Part shown: positions 25,201 through 40,200 of the stretch, in pieces
Layout of the letters: each line of letters begins with the position of its first letter
Position numbering within the stretch: position 1 is the stretch's first letter
From: Lamellibrachia columna
Taxonomy: Eukaryota > Annelida > Polychaeta > Sabellida > Siboglinidae
Assembly (NCBI GenBank): GCA_963662155.1
Contig: OY759263.1
Location: forward strand, 5,066,390-5,130,389
Length of the DNA: 64,000 nucleotides
Direction of reading: 5' to 3'
The notes under the pieces: model-generated
What the model saw: the letters and a program-made list of their open reading frames with translations, nothing else
Told to the model about the DNA's origin: nothing
The model's database searches: none
Position numbers and translations under genes: made by a program

Positions 25201-28200
25201 CCATAGTGTTGAACACTTACCATATAGCAGCCACTGCCCCAGTGTGCAACGTCCTGACTTGTGTCACATTGGTGCAAGGACCAGGACGAATGGTGCAGGA
25301 AACACATCGAGTCCTCCCCATAGTGCTCCAGAGCAAAATTTATCTCTGGGTCTGAAAACACACAGTGATCCTTTTGTTACTAATGTTCTATTAAATCATA
25401 AAACCAGTGTTTTCACACTACCTTAATTATGCATCAGTTGTGTCTGTCTGTAAACAAAGATGTTTTAAAGATTCTTTGTAAAAGGTCCAACATAAATCAA
25501 AAATTCTCAAAACTACATCTTCAAATGGCTATACACATGCATTCACACAAACACATATCATATGCTTTTTAAAAGTACAGGTCTAAATTTTTCAGATCAT
25601 TATATAAATAAATGTCAACATGGCAACGTACATGCCAGAGTTCTGGGTTCAAGGCCTGGGACCAGGCCTGGGCATGGTTGGCTTTCAACATTGGGAATTG
25701 TGTATCACTTGTGGCTTGGATGGTCACTTTAATGTCTGCCCTATCTTGTTAATTGGGGATGTAAAAGAACCACTGACGCTGACATGCACCCTGGCAGTGA
25801 CCACCCTAAGCACCCTGGCAGTGACCTCCCTCAGTGACCACTCTCAGCACCCTGGCAGTGACCACCCTCAGTGACCACCCTCAGCACCCTGGCAGTGACC
25901 ACCCTCAGCACCCTGGCAGTGACCACCCTCAGCACCCTGGCAGTGACCACCCTGGCAGTGACCACCCTCAGCACCCTGGCAGTGACCACCCTCAGTGACC
26001 ACCCTCAGCACCCTGGCAGTGACCACCCTCAGTGACCACTCTCAGCACCCTGGCAGTGACCACCCTCAGTGACCACCCTCAGCACCCTGGCAGTGACCAC
26101 CCTCAGTGACCACCCTCAGCACCCTGGCAGTGACCACCCTCAGTGACCACCCTCAGCACCGTGGCAGTGACCACCCTCAGCACCCTGGCAGTGACCACCC
26201 TCAGTGACCACCCTCAGCACCCTGGCAGTGACCACCCTCAGTGACCACCCTCAGCACCCTGGCAGTGACCACCCTCAGCACCCTGGCAGTGACCACCCTC
26301 AGCACCCTGGCAGTGACCACCCTCAGTGACCACCCTCAGCACCCTGGCAGTGACCACCCTCAGTGACCACCCTCAGCACCGTGGCAGTTACCACCCTCAG
26401 TGACCACCCTCAGCACCCTGGCAGTGACCACCCTCAGCACCCTGGCAGTTACCACCCTCAGTGACCACCCTCAGCACCCTGGCAGTGACCACCCTCAGCA
26501 CCCTGGCAGTGACCACCCTCAGTGACCACCCTCAGCACCCTGGCAGTGACCACCCTCAGCACCCTGGCAGTGACCACACTCAGTGACCACCCTCAGTGAC
26601 CACCCTCAGTGATCAACCTGGCAGTGACTACCCTCAGCACCCTGGCAGTGACCACCCTCAGCACCTGGCAGTGACCACCCTGGCAGTGACCACCCTGGCA
26701 GTGACCACCCTTGCAGTGACCATCCTGGCAGTGACCACAGTGGCAGTGATCACCCTCAGTGACCACCCTCAGCCCCTGGCAGTGACCACCCTCAGTGACC
26801 ACCCTCAGTGATCAACCTGGCAGTGACTACCCTCAGCACCCTGGCAGTGACCACCCTCAGCACCTGGCAGTGACCACCCTGGCAGTGACCACCCTGGCAG
26901 TGACCATCCTGGCAGTGACCACAGCGGCAGTGATCACCCTCAGTGACCACCCTCATCACCTGGCAGTGACCACCCTCAGTGACCACCCTCAGTGATCAAC
27001 CTGGCAGTGACTACCCTCAGCACCCTGGCAGTGACCACCCTCAGCACCTGGCAGTGACCACCCTCAGTGACCACTGTCCGTTCCAACATATAAAGGATGG
27101 CTTGGTGTTAATGTCCTGAAATGACTGACTGGTTGGATGAGACTTCATAAGACCATCAGATTCTAGAGAACACAACACGTACAGCCTGGTGAGTTAATAG
27201 AATGTTACTGGAATGTTTGCTGGAAACAACTAAGAAACTAGGAATCAACAAACCTGCATTGTTCTGATGGACAGAACACTTTGTTCCTCTCTCTCCACTG
27301 TCCTCCTTTTGCCAGTTGAAGGCCTGACACACAAAGAACAGTAATTAAAACAGTAACTACTCATATATATATGAAGCGCTTATCTGCACAACACATTATA
27401 CCCAATTTGTGTGTTTCGAGATAAATCATGTTGTCTGTGGCACAGAGTTAAGTGATATATAGTCAATAGCGTTAGTGTATGACACGTCTTGCCACAAAAC
27501 TACACTTAAAGATGCCTCCTCAATTAAAGGTGCTTCCTCAAATAAAGGTGCTTCCTCAATGAAAGGTGCCTCCTCAATGAAAGGTGCCTCCTCAATTAAA
27601 GGTGCCTCCTCAATTCGTTTTTTTGCTTGTCTCATTTGAAATTCATTTTGCAAAAACCTACCTAGTATCCACTACAACATGCTAGCTCGTTTGTGAAACT
27701 TTTGTATGGATTTTTGTGTGAAATCATCAGACAAAGTATTAAATTACTTAATATTTGGTCAAACATTAAGTGAAGCGAATATGGAAATTCTGGAAAATCA
27801 CAAATTTCACCCTTGGCGTCATGGCGAGAGGATGGAAGTCATGCCCGGCATCGTCACTGACCCACATAATGTTTACCATTTTGGATATCCACTATTTTAA
27901 TCCTTACCAAATCTAACGACTAATGTCAATTCTTTTGATGATTTGAACAAACATAGGCACATTAAAAAAAAATCTACTGCAGATGTTACATAAACTATTC
28001 ACATACTACATATCAGGACATCAACGAACCGGATTCACAATAAGCTAAATCAGTTGAGGAAGGATATCGAACTGAATTTATGTGGTCTTAGCATGCAACA
28101 TGTTTTGCAGATACACAGTTCATACGATGATTGTGTAGACTTGCGACCAGCTACAATTTTGACCTGTATATGGTGGTCGAAGTACAAAGTATGACCAACT

Positions 28201-31200
28201 CCGACCAAGTGACATGGACTTTTTTACGGAACTGTTGTTATAGCCATACTGTTACCAAAATACAGTGAACTGTTGTTACAGCCATACTGTTAACAAAATA
28301 CAGTGAACTGTTGTTATAGCCATACTGTTAACAAAATACAGTGAACTGTTGTTACAGCCATACTGTTAACAAAATACAGTGAACTATTGTTATAGCCATA
28401 TTGTTAATTAACAAAATACAGTGAACTGTTGTTATAGCCATACTGTTAACAAAATACAGTGAACTGTTGTTACAGCCATACTGTTAACAAAATACAGTGA
28501 ACTATTGTTATAGCCATATTGTTAATTAACAAAATACAGTGAACTGTTGTTATAGCCATACTGTTAACAAAATACAGTGAACTGCTGTTATAGCCATACT
28601 GTTAACAAAATACAGTGAACTGTTGTTACAGCCATACTGTTAACAAAATACAGTGAACTATTGTTATAGCCATATTGTTAATTAACAAAATACAGTGAAC
28701 TGTTGTTATAGCCATACTGTTAACAAAATACAGTGAACTGTTGTTATAGCCATACTGTTAACAAAATACAGTGAACTGTTGTTATAGCCATACTGTTAAC
28801 AAAATACAGTGAACTGTTGTTATAGCCATACTGTTAACAAAATACAGTGAACTGTTGTTACAGCCATACTGTTAACAAAATACAGTGAACTGTTGTTATA
28901 GCCATATTGTTAATTAACAAAATACAGTGAACTGTTGTTATAGCCATACTGTTAACAAAATACAGTGAACTGCTGTTATAGCCATACTGTTAACAAAATA
29001 CAGTGAACTGTTGTTACAGCCATACTGTTAACAAAATACAGTGAACTATTGTTATAGCCATATTGTTAATTAACAAAATACAGTGAACTGTTGTTATAGC
29101 CATACTGTTAACAAAATACAGTGAACTGTTGTTATAGCCATACTGTTAACAAAATACAGTGAACTGTTGTTATAGCCATACTGTTAACAAAATACAGTGA
29201 ACTGTTGTTATAGCCATACTGTTAACAAAATACAGTGAACTGTTGTTACAGCCATACTGTTAACAAAATACAGTGAACTGTTGTTATAGCCATACTGTTA
29301 ACAAAATACAGTGAACTGTTGTTATAGCCATACTGTTAACAAAATACAGTGAACTGCTGTTATAGCCATACTATTAACAAAATACAGTGAACTGTTGTTA
29401 TAGCCATACTGTTAACAAAATACAGTGAACTGTTGTTATAGCCATACTGTTAACAAAATACAGTGAACTGTTGTTATAGCCATACTGTTAACAAAATACA
29501 GTGAACTGTTGTTATAGCCATACTGTTAACAAAATACAGTGAACTGTTGTTACAGCCATACTGTTAACAAAATACAGTGAACTATTGTTATAGCCATATT
29601 GTTAATTAACAAAATACAGTGAACTGTTGTTATAGCCATACTGTTAACAAAATACAGTGAACTGTTGTTACAGCCATACTGTTAACAAAATACAGTGAAC
29701 TGTTGTTATAGCCATACTGTTAAAAAAATACAGTCAACTGTTGTTATAGCCATATTGTTAATTAACAAAATACAGTGAACTGTTGTTATAGCCATACTGT
29801 TAACAAAATACAGTGAACTGTTGTTACAGCCATACTGTTAACAAAATACAGTGAACTGTTGTTATAGCCATACTGTTAAAAAAATACAGTCAACTGTTGT
29901 TATAGCCATATTGTTAATTAACAAAATACAGTGAACTGTTGTTATAGCCACACTGTTAACAAAATACAGTGAACTATTGTTATAGCCATATTGTTAATTA
30001 ACAAAATACAGTGAACTGTTGTTATAGCCATACTGTTAACAAAATACAGTGAACTGTTGTTATAACCATACTGTTAACAAAATACAGTGAACTGTTGTTA
30101 TAGCCATACTGTTAACAAAATACAGTGAACTATTGTTATAGCCATATTGTTAATTAACAAAATACAGTGAACTGTTGTTATAGCCATACTGTTAACAAAA
30201 TACAGTGAACTGCTGTTATAGCCATACTGTTAACAAAATACAGTGAACTATTGTTATAGCCATATTGTTAATTAACAAAATACAGTGAACTGTTGTTATA
30301 GCCATACTGTTAACAAAATACAGTGAACTGTTGTTACAGCCATACTGTTAACAAAATACAGTGAACTATTGTTATAGCCATATTGTTAATTAACAAAATA
30401 CAGTGAACTGTTGTTATAGCCATACTGTTAACAAAATACAGTGAACTGCTGTTATAGCCATACTGTTAACAAAATACAGTGAACTGTTGTTACAGCCATA
30501 CTGTTAACAAAATACAGTGAACTATTGTTATAGCCATATTGTTAATTAACAAAATACAGTGAACTGTTGTTATAGCCATACTGTTAACAAAATACAGTGA
30601 ACTGTTGTTATAGCCATACTGTTAACAAAATACAGTGAACTGTTGTTATAGCCATACTGTTAACAAAATACAGTGAACTGTTGTTATAGCCATACTGTTA
30701 ACAAAATACAGTGAACTGTTGTTACAGCCATACTGTTAACAAAATACAGTGAACTGTTGTTATAGCCATACTGTTAACAAAATACAGTGAACTGTTGTTA
30801 CAGCCATACTGTTAACAAAATACAGTGAACTGCTGTTATAGCCATACTATTAACAAAATACAGTGAACTGTTGTTATAGCCATACTGTTAACAAAATACA
30901 GTGAACTGTTGTTATAGCCATACTGTTAACAAAATACAGTGAACTGTTGTTACAGCCATACTGTTAACAAAATACAGTGAACTGTTGTTACAGCCATACT
31001 GTTAACAAAATACAGTGAACTATTGTTATAGCCATATTGTTAATTAACAAAATACAGTGAACTGTTGTTATAGCCATACTGTTAACAAAATACAGTGAAC
31101 TGTTGTTACAGCCATACTGTTAACAAAATACAGTGAACTGTTGTTATAGCCATACTGTTAAAAAAATACAGTCAACTGTTGTTATAGCCATATTGTTAAT

Positions 31201-34200
31201 TAACAAAATACAGTGAACTGTTGTTATAGCCATACTGTTAACAAAATACAGTGAACTGTTGTTATAGCCATATTGTTAATTAACAAAATACAGTGAACTG
31301 TTGTTATAGCCATACTGTTAACAAAATACAGTGAACTGTTGTTACAGCCATACTGTTAACAAAATACAGTGAACTGTTGTTATAGCCATACTGTTAAAAA
31401 AATACAGTCAACTGTTGTTATAGCCATATTGTTAATTAACAAAATACAGTGAACTGTTGTTATAGCCACACTGTTAACAAAATACAGTGAACTATTGTTA
31501 TAGCCATATTGTTAATTAACAAAATACAGTGAACTGTTGTTATAGCCATACTGTTAACAAAATACAGTGAACTGTTGTTATAACCATACTGTTAACAAAA
31601 TACAGTGAACTGTTGTTATAGCCATACTGTTAACAAAATACAGTGAACTGCTGTTATAGCCATACTATTAACAAAGTATAGTGATCTGCTGTTATAGCCA
31701 TACTGTTAACAAAATACAGTCAACTGTTGTTATAGCCATATTGTTAAAAAAAATACAGTGAACTGTTGTTATAGCCATATTGTTAAAAAAATACACTCAA
31801 CTGTTGTTATAGCCATACTGTTAACAAAATACAGTGAATTGTTGTTATAGCCATACTGTTAACAAAATACAGTGAACTGTTGTTATAGCCATATTGTTAA
31901 AAAAAATACAGTCAACTGTTGTTATAGCCATACTGTTAACAAAATACAGTAAATTGTTATAGCCATACTGTTAACAAAATACAGTGAACTGTTGTTATAG
32001 CCATACTGTTAACAAAGTACAGTGAACTGTTGTTATAACCATACTGTTAACAAAGTACAGTGAACTGTTGTTATAGCCATACTGTTAACAAAGTACAGTG
32101 GACTGTTATTACAGCCATATTGTTAACAAAGTACAGTGAACTGTTGTTATAGCCATACTGTTAACAAAGTACAGTGGACTGTTATTACAGCCATATTGTT
32201 AACAAAGTACAGTGAACTGTTGTTATAGCCATACTGTTAACAAAGTACAGTGGACTGTTATTACAGCCATATTGTTAACAAAATACAGTGAACTGTTGTT
32301 ATGGCCATACTGTTAACGGAGCAGATGGAGTTCCTTCAAAACTACTGATGGAACAGTAGAACAAATCAGTGTACCACTTGCAAGAGTGGTCAACTTGTCA
32401 TTAAAAGAGGAAGTTGTTCCTTTTGAATGGAAAAAAGCAAACATCATACCATTATTTAAAATGGGTTCGAGAAATAAGTCAGAGAATTACAGATCAGTAA
32501 GTTTAATGTCAGTGATTTGTAAATTATTACAAAGGTTAATTAAAGATCATATGGTGGACCTTGTTAGGCATAAATTATTAAGTTCATCTCAACATGGATT
32601 CCTTAAAGCGAGGTCATGCTTAGCAAATATGTTATGTTTTTTGGACGAAATCACTAAGTGGATAGACGAGTGATCGCCAGTAGATATTATCTACTTAGAT
32701 TTTCAGAAAGCTTTTGACAAAGTGCCACATCAAAGATTACTACATAAATTAAAAGCCCATGGTATCGGGGATGGCATAATTGACTGGAGAGAACAATGGC
32801 TGACTGGCAGAAGACAGCGTGTTGTAGTAGATGGAGAGGTTTCAAACTGGAAACCAGTTTTGAGTGGGGTACCACAAGGATCAGTATTAAGATCTTTATT
32901 ATTCTTAATATATATCAATGACTTGGGCGACAATATAACAAGCAACGTAGTGAAATTTGCGGATGACACAAAAGTGTTTAGAAAGGTTAACACTGATGGT
33001 GATAAACAACATTTACAAAACGATCTAGACAAATTAGTTAAATGGTCTGAAAAATGTCAGATGTTATTAAATTTTTGGAAATGTAAATGCCTACATACAG
33101 GACACGGGAACTTGGATATATACTATAATATGGGAGATACTGTTCTAGGTACTACTCATTTAGAATACTGTATGCAAGTGTGGAGACCATATCGTAAGAA
33201 AGATATAGATATGCTAGAACGAGAACAACTAAAATTATTCCTTTACTGAGAGACCTTAGTTATGAAGAACACCTGAAAGAATGCGGTTTAACAACTCTAG
33301 AGGTAAACTTAGTAAAGGATCAGTGTAGATTGGACATCAGTAAGTAAGTTGTCACAGAGGACAATAAATAAATGGAACAAATTGTCTACAGATTGTGTAA
33401 CTGCTAGCAGCATGAATATGTTTAAAAACAAGGTTGACGCATATCTCCGGAGGGCGGGTTACACGTAGATGAACATTGTTGGACTCTCGATAAGCCAATG
33501 GCTTCCTTGTCCACTTGCCATCTGGGCCTTTGGCTTGGATGGCAAATCTTGTTAAATCTTGATCTGATTGTGGCATGGTGTGACTCACATGCCACAGTCA
33601 GATCCCCATCCACATTAACATGTAGGTGGTCATTAACATGTAGATTTCTAACACAAAAATAATTTTGTGGTGGAATTTTTCTGCTCAAGAAATCAAATGA
33701 CAGCATACCTGTACAAAGGGACAGTAGTCAGCGAGTTGCACCAGTCCTCCGTACCGGGAAACGTCCATGGGATCAACAGACGGGAGCTCTCGGAAGTTCT
33801 GTAAGAGCAACTTTCATCATAAGCCTCTCTTTGAAATGGACATGTTGGAACAACTTCTACTTCAGGGAACTACTGAAGTATACAGATGTGAATGTTGCAG
33901 TGTGTGTCACATTGCTAAATACAAGGTGGCAGGGGGACAGGGAACTACTGAAGTATACAGATGTGAATGCTGCAGTGTGTGTCACAGTGCTAAATACAAG
34001 GTGGCAGGTGGACAGGGAACTACTGAAGTATACAGATGTGAATGCTGCAGTGTGTGTCACAGTGCTAAATACAAGGTGGCAGGTGGACAGGGAACTACTG
34101 AAGTATACAGATGTGAATGTTGCAGTGTGTGTCACAGTGCTAAATACAAGGTGGCAGGGGGACAGGGAACTACTGAAGTATACAGATGTGAATGTTGCAG

Positions 34201-37200
34201 TGTGTGTCACAGTGCTAAATACAAGGTGGCAGGGGGACAGGGAACTACTGAAGTATACAGATGTGAATGTTGCAGTGTGTGTCACAGTGCTAAATACAAG
34301 GTGGCTGGTGGACAGGGAACTACTGAAGTATACAGATGTGAATGCTGCAGTGTGTGTCACAGTGCTAAATACAAGGTGGCAGGTGGACAGGGAACTACTG
34401 AAGTATACAGATGTGAATGTTGCAGTGTGTGTCACAGTGCTAAATACAAGGTGGCAGGGGGACAGGGAACTACTGAAGTATACAGATGTGAATGTTGCAG
34501 TGTGTGTCACAGTGCTAAATACAAGGTGGCAGGGGGACAGGGAACTACTGAAGTATACAGATGTGAATGTTGCAGTGTGTGTCACAGTGCTAAATACAAG
34601 GTGGCAGGGGGACAGGGAACTACTGAAGTATACAGATGTGAATGTTGCAGTGTGTGTCACAGTGCTAAATACAAGGTGGCAGGGGGACAGGGAACTACTG
34701 AAGTATACAGATGTGAATGCTGCAGTGTGTGTCACAGTGCTAAATACAAGGTGGCAGGTGGACAGGGAACTACTGAAGTATACAGATGTGAATGCTGCAG
34801 TGTGTGTCACAGTGCTAAATACAAGGTGGCAGGTGGACAGGGAACTACTGAAGTATACAGATGTGAATGCTGCAGTGTGTGTCACAGTGCTAAATGCAAG
34901 GTGGCAGGTGGACAGGGAACTACTGAAGTATACAGATGTGAATGTTGCAGTGTGTGTCACAGTGCTAAATGCAAGGTGGCAGGGGGACAGGGAACTACTG
35001 AAGTATACAGATGTGAATGTTGCAGTGTGTGTCACAGTGCTAAATACAAGGTGGCAGGGGGACAGGGAACTACTGAAGTATACAAAATGTGAATGTTGCA
35101 GTGTGTGTCACAGTGCTAAATACAAGGTGGCTGGTGGACAGGGAACTACTGAAGTATACAGATGTGAATGTTGCAGTGTGTGTCACAGTGCTAAATACAA
35201 GGTGGCTGGTGGACAGGGAACTACTGAAGTATACAGATGTGAATGTTGCAGTGTGTGTCACAGTGCTAAATACAAGGTGGCTGGTGGACAGGGAACTACT
35301 GAAGTATACAGATGTGAATGCTGCAGTGTGTGTCACAGTGCTAAATACAAGGTGGCAGGTGGGCAGGGAACTACTGAAGTATACAGATGTGAATGTTGCA
35401 GTGTGTGTCACAGTGCTAAATACAAGGTGGCAGGTGGACAGGGAACTACTGAAGTATACAGATGTGAATGCTGCAGTGTGTGTCACAGTGCTAAATACAA
35501 GGTGGCAGGTGGACAGGGAACTACTGAAGTATACAGATGTGAATGTTGCAGTGTGTGTCACAGTGCTAAATGCAAGGTGGCAGGGGGACAGGGAACTACT
35601 GAAGTATACAGATGTGAATGTTGCAGTGTGTGTCACAGTGCTAAATACAAGGTGGCAGGGGGACAGGGAACTACTGAAGTATACAAAATGTGAATGTTGC
35701 AGTGTGTGTCACAGTGCTAAATACAAGGTGGCTGGTGGACAGGGAACTACTGAAGTATACAGATGTGAATGTTGCAGTGTGTGTCACAGTGCTAAATACA
35801 AGGTGGCTGGTGGACAGGGAACTACTGAAGTATACAGATGTGAATGTTGCAGTGTGTGTCACAGTGCTAAATACAAGGTGGCTGGTGGACAGGGAACTAC
35901 TGAAGTATACAGATGTGAATGCTGCAGTGTGTGTCACAGTGCTAAATACAAGGTGGCAGGTGGGCAGGGAACTACTGAAGTATACAGATGTGAATGTTGC
36001 AGTGTGTGTCACAGTGCTAAATACAAGGTGGCAGGGGGACAGGGAACTACTGAAGTATACAGATGTGCAGAAAATAGCACTGTGGTATTCATTATTTAAA
36101 TTTTATGTTACACATTTTTCCAAGACAGGTAAAACAAACACTGTGCATATATCATATGATAAACCAATTTTGCTTTCCTAGTACACTTAGAGAAAAGTGT
36201 CCGCATATATAGGTGTTGTAGAATAAACAGCGATGTACCTGGTACATAGATGGAAGCTTGGTGCGATACTCAACAAGATTGCAGACGGCTACGGAGTCTT
36301 GGTTGGGTGAACACTCCGTCCTGATTGGAGAACTCCTCACTCGGTTGCAGAACGGGTAGATGGGGGCGCCACTGTAGCAGTACACACCTCGTTAAATTGG
36401 ATTATATTTCAAGTGATCAAAGTATCCACAGTGTATGTAGGCAGAATCTGGTTCATTTGGGCGACATATGATGGAGAGCATATTCCATTCTAAATTTCTT
36501 AAAATAAAATAATAGGATTTGTTGAAACTGCTAGTGCAGATCGGTGAGAAGACAATATTCAAATTGTAGTTTCTATTCAAATGTAATCATAAAATTTGTG
36601 CACAGTGTAAAATTGCCCGACTCTTATTTAACACTGATTTCAATTAGAAAATCAACATCATAATATACAAACATACAGTTAAACAGAAAAGTGTTCATGC
36701 TGGTAGCAGTCTCTTGAAACAACTCAGTATAAATCAGACATGTTACAAAATCACAATAAGAAAATGATTGCGGTGAATTGAAACAACCCCTTATTGAGGA
36801 TCCCAGACTCCCATAGTTGCTCCCTTCTCCCACCTTGCTGCCCGTGTCTGCATCCACTCGAGGCAGCTCAACTTCACAAAGTCGCAGCCCAATCCTCGGC
36901 CCCAGGTCAGCTCTTCAGCAAAATCGTAGTTTGCCTGGTACCACCTGGACGGAGGATGTTGCACATATTAGTATAAATTTGTAACAAATGGATGTGAAAT
37001 CTGATGTCCGAGGATAATCTCAAATCACCAATGTACGCCACTACACAAAACAAATGTCATTTAACTTCAGACCCCCGAAAGCTTTAATTACCTCAACCTG
37101 TGTGCCACTTTGTATTCACCAGGGGGCACTTCAGTTGTAACGTAAAATTGCCTGTGCTCAAAACAAATGCTAACCTCATCCCCATGAAAACAGATGCTAG

Positions 37201-40200
37201 CCTCATCCCCATGAAAATAAATACTAACTTCATCCCCATGAAAACAAATGCTAACCTCATCCCCATGAAAATAAATACTAACTTCATCCCCATGAAAACA
37301 AATGCTAGCCTCATCCCCATGAAAACAAATGCTAACCTCATCCCCATGAAAACAGATGCTAGCTTCATCCCCATGAAAACAAATGCTAACCTCATCCCAT
37401 GAAAACAGATGCTAGCCTCATCCCCATGAAAACAAATGCTAACCTCATCCCCATGAAAACAAATGCTAACCTAATCCCCATGAAAACAGATGCTAGCTTC
37501 ATCCCCATAAAAACAAATGCTAACCTCATCCCATGAAAACAAATGCTAACCTCATCCCCATGAAAACAGATGCTAGCCTCATCCCCATGAAAATAAATAC
37601 TAACTTCATCCCCATGAAAACAAATGCTAGCTTCATCCCCATGAAAACAGATGCTAGCCTCATCCCCATGAAAATAAATACTAACTTCATCCCCATGAAA
37701 ACAGATGCTAGCTTCATCCCCATGAAAACAGATGCTAGCCTCATCCCCATGAAAATAAATACTAACTTCATCCCCATGAAAACAAATGCTAGCCTCATCC
37801 CCATGAAAACAAATGCTAACCTAATCCCCATGAAAACAAATGCTAGCTTCATCCCCATGAAAACAAATGCTAACCTCATCCCATGAAAACAGATGCTAGC
37901 CTCATCCCCATGAAAACAAATGCTAACCTCATCCCCATGAAAACAAATGCTAACCTAATCCCCATGAAAACAGATGCTAGCTTCATCCCCATAAAAACAA
38001 ATGCTAACCTCATCCCATGAAAACAAATGCTAACCTCATCCCCATGAAAACAAATGCTAACCTAATCCCCATGAAAACAGATGCTAGCCTCATCCCCATG
38101 AAAACAGATGCTAACCTCATCCCATGAAAACAGATGCTAGCCTCATCCCCATGAAAACAAATGCTAACCTCATCCCATGAAAACAGATGCTAGCCTCATC
38201 CCCATGAAAACAAATGCTAACCTCATCCCATGAAAACAGATGCTAGCCTCATCCCCATGAAAACAAATGCTAACCTCATCCCATGAAAACAAATGCTAAC
38301 CTCATCCTATGACAACAAATGCTAACTTCATCACCATAAAAACACCTGCTAACCTCATCCCCATGAAAAAATGTTGTGTAGCGTCAAACATTTAAGTATC
38401 ATCCATTCATAATATTATGGTTTTTACTTTTTCTAAAACACCTGTCTTCTGATAATAATAATAGTGACTTGCAGTTATACGAAACAAGCTATGGCTTTTT
38501 CCTGAAAGGTAGTATTGTATGAAATAACTCTGCTAAATCTTTACAGGGTTAAACCAAGTCAGACTTTGTTGTGAATCGTTATGTTTTATAACACAATTTA
38601 ATAGAACGTTCTGGCTAACTTTATCCAAATGCAGCATTACGAAGTACATTCTAACAAAACACAGTTTATCTCAATGCAATTTTGCACAGTTAGACATATT
38701 TATGACAGCCTTACCCTGTGTCTTCCATCAGGGCGAGGGTTACGCGTGATATCACTGGATGTTGTGTGAAAGACCCTGTCATGGCTTCATTCTGCAGACA
38801 ACAAACAAATTATGGACACTGTGTATTCAACAACTAAAATAAACTCACATTTCTCTGATGTTTAATTCTTATTTATTGTGATACACCTGCACCTATAATA
38901 AAACAATGTGGACAAATAGATCATCAACTCAGCCATATGCATGTCAACTCTTCATCATTCGTACAAAGTTTCTGTTATTTTCACAATAAATCTCCATCTC
39001 AGATATTAAAATCTCAGTAATTTATGTTCAACAGACAAGATTTTTCATTTATTCAGAAATTATCTATAAAATTGTTACATAACATTATCACCCAGGTACA
39101 AGGAGCAGCCCATTAGGGTGTCAATACTGTTATGATTAGGGAAATATCAGTTTGATGCAGCACAACATTTCTTTAAAACATTTCTCTTTAATTTGGAATG
39201 TCTCACCATGGGTCATCCTCATATAAAACATAATATAATTATTAAGTAATATTACAAATAATACAATTATTAAGTAACACCCAACACACTTATACACAGT
39301 CACATACCCATTTCTGTAAAAATAATTAACACGTGAAAATAGTTTTAACATATAAATCCTATCCCAGCAACAATTATATTTATATTTTTTTTAACACTAG
39401 TTTCTTTGGTAATGCAGAACTTACACATTACATTTCAAAAAGAAAGTTGACAAGTAAATAAAAAGATACAATAGATTCATGACAAAATATGTGTAATAAT
39501 GTTGAATAACAAAAAAGAACTGCAAATATTTGGAAGGGAAAACATCTTACCTCAAACACCCTCTTCTCCCAGTGTGTCAGGGCAGTCCCTAGGGTTCCCT
39601 GGTTTTCCAGTTCAGCGCCCTCTAGTGTTGGACATGCGAAATGTTTTCGAACCTCTTCCTGCAACAAAGTTGTTTGTAACCCAGTAAATTCTTACTATAT
39701 GCTATTCCCCACCAATATACGCTTCCATGTCAACATCTACGCCTTGTGTCTGGTGGTTTCTGACTGTTCCCTCTGGACAGATGTTTTAGTACAAAAAGGT
39801 CACTTATTTTTATAACCTACTGTAGTTAAGACTATATGTTCCTTGCTCTTTATTCAAGATTGGTACGTTGACAGAAGGCATTTACTAGACATATAGGGTA
39901 AATACTTCTGGTGACTACCAGGATTGTAGCCAGCACATAAACAGCAGGGAGCTGCATCTTGTAAATCACAGCTCAAATTTTTAATGCAAAATTCTTTTTC
40001 AAGATAGCTAGTAATGACTACAAGGGCCACAAAAAATCTCACCTACCCATGTAGTCATGTTTATTTTAAAAGTTTCTGACTAGTACCCCATATACACAGT
40101 GCTAACAGATCACAATCGAGTCAAATTGTGATCATTATCCCGATAATTTGGCCATGTAAACATTTCAGGATTAAAATGATCACGATAAATTTAATCCTGT

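Noticed and set aside
27706..27900. 64-codon plus-strand frame
   Set aside because: It lies in LMLN intron 13, lacks splice sites or a recognisable domain, and its length is expected by chance.
33767..36099. Frames of 441, 620 and 336 codons, cysteine-rich, on the plus strand and 392 codons on the minus strand
   Set aside because: All arise from the 75-bp array, which is open in several frames at once; a real gene would be constrained in only one.
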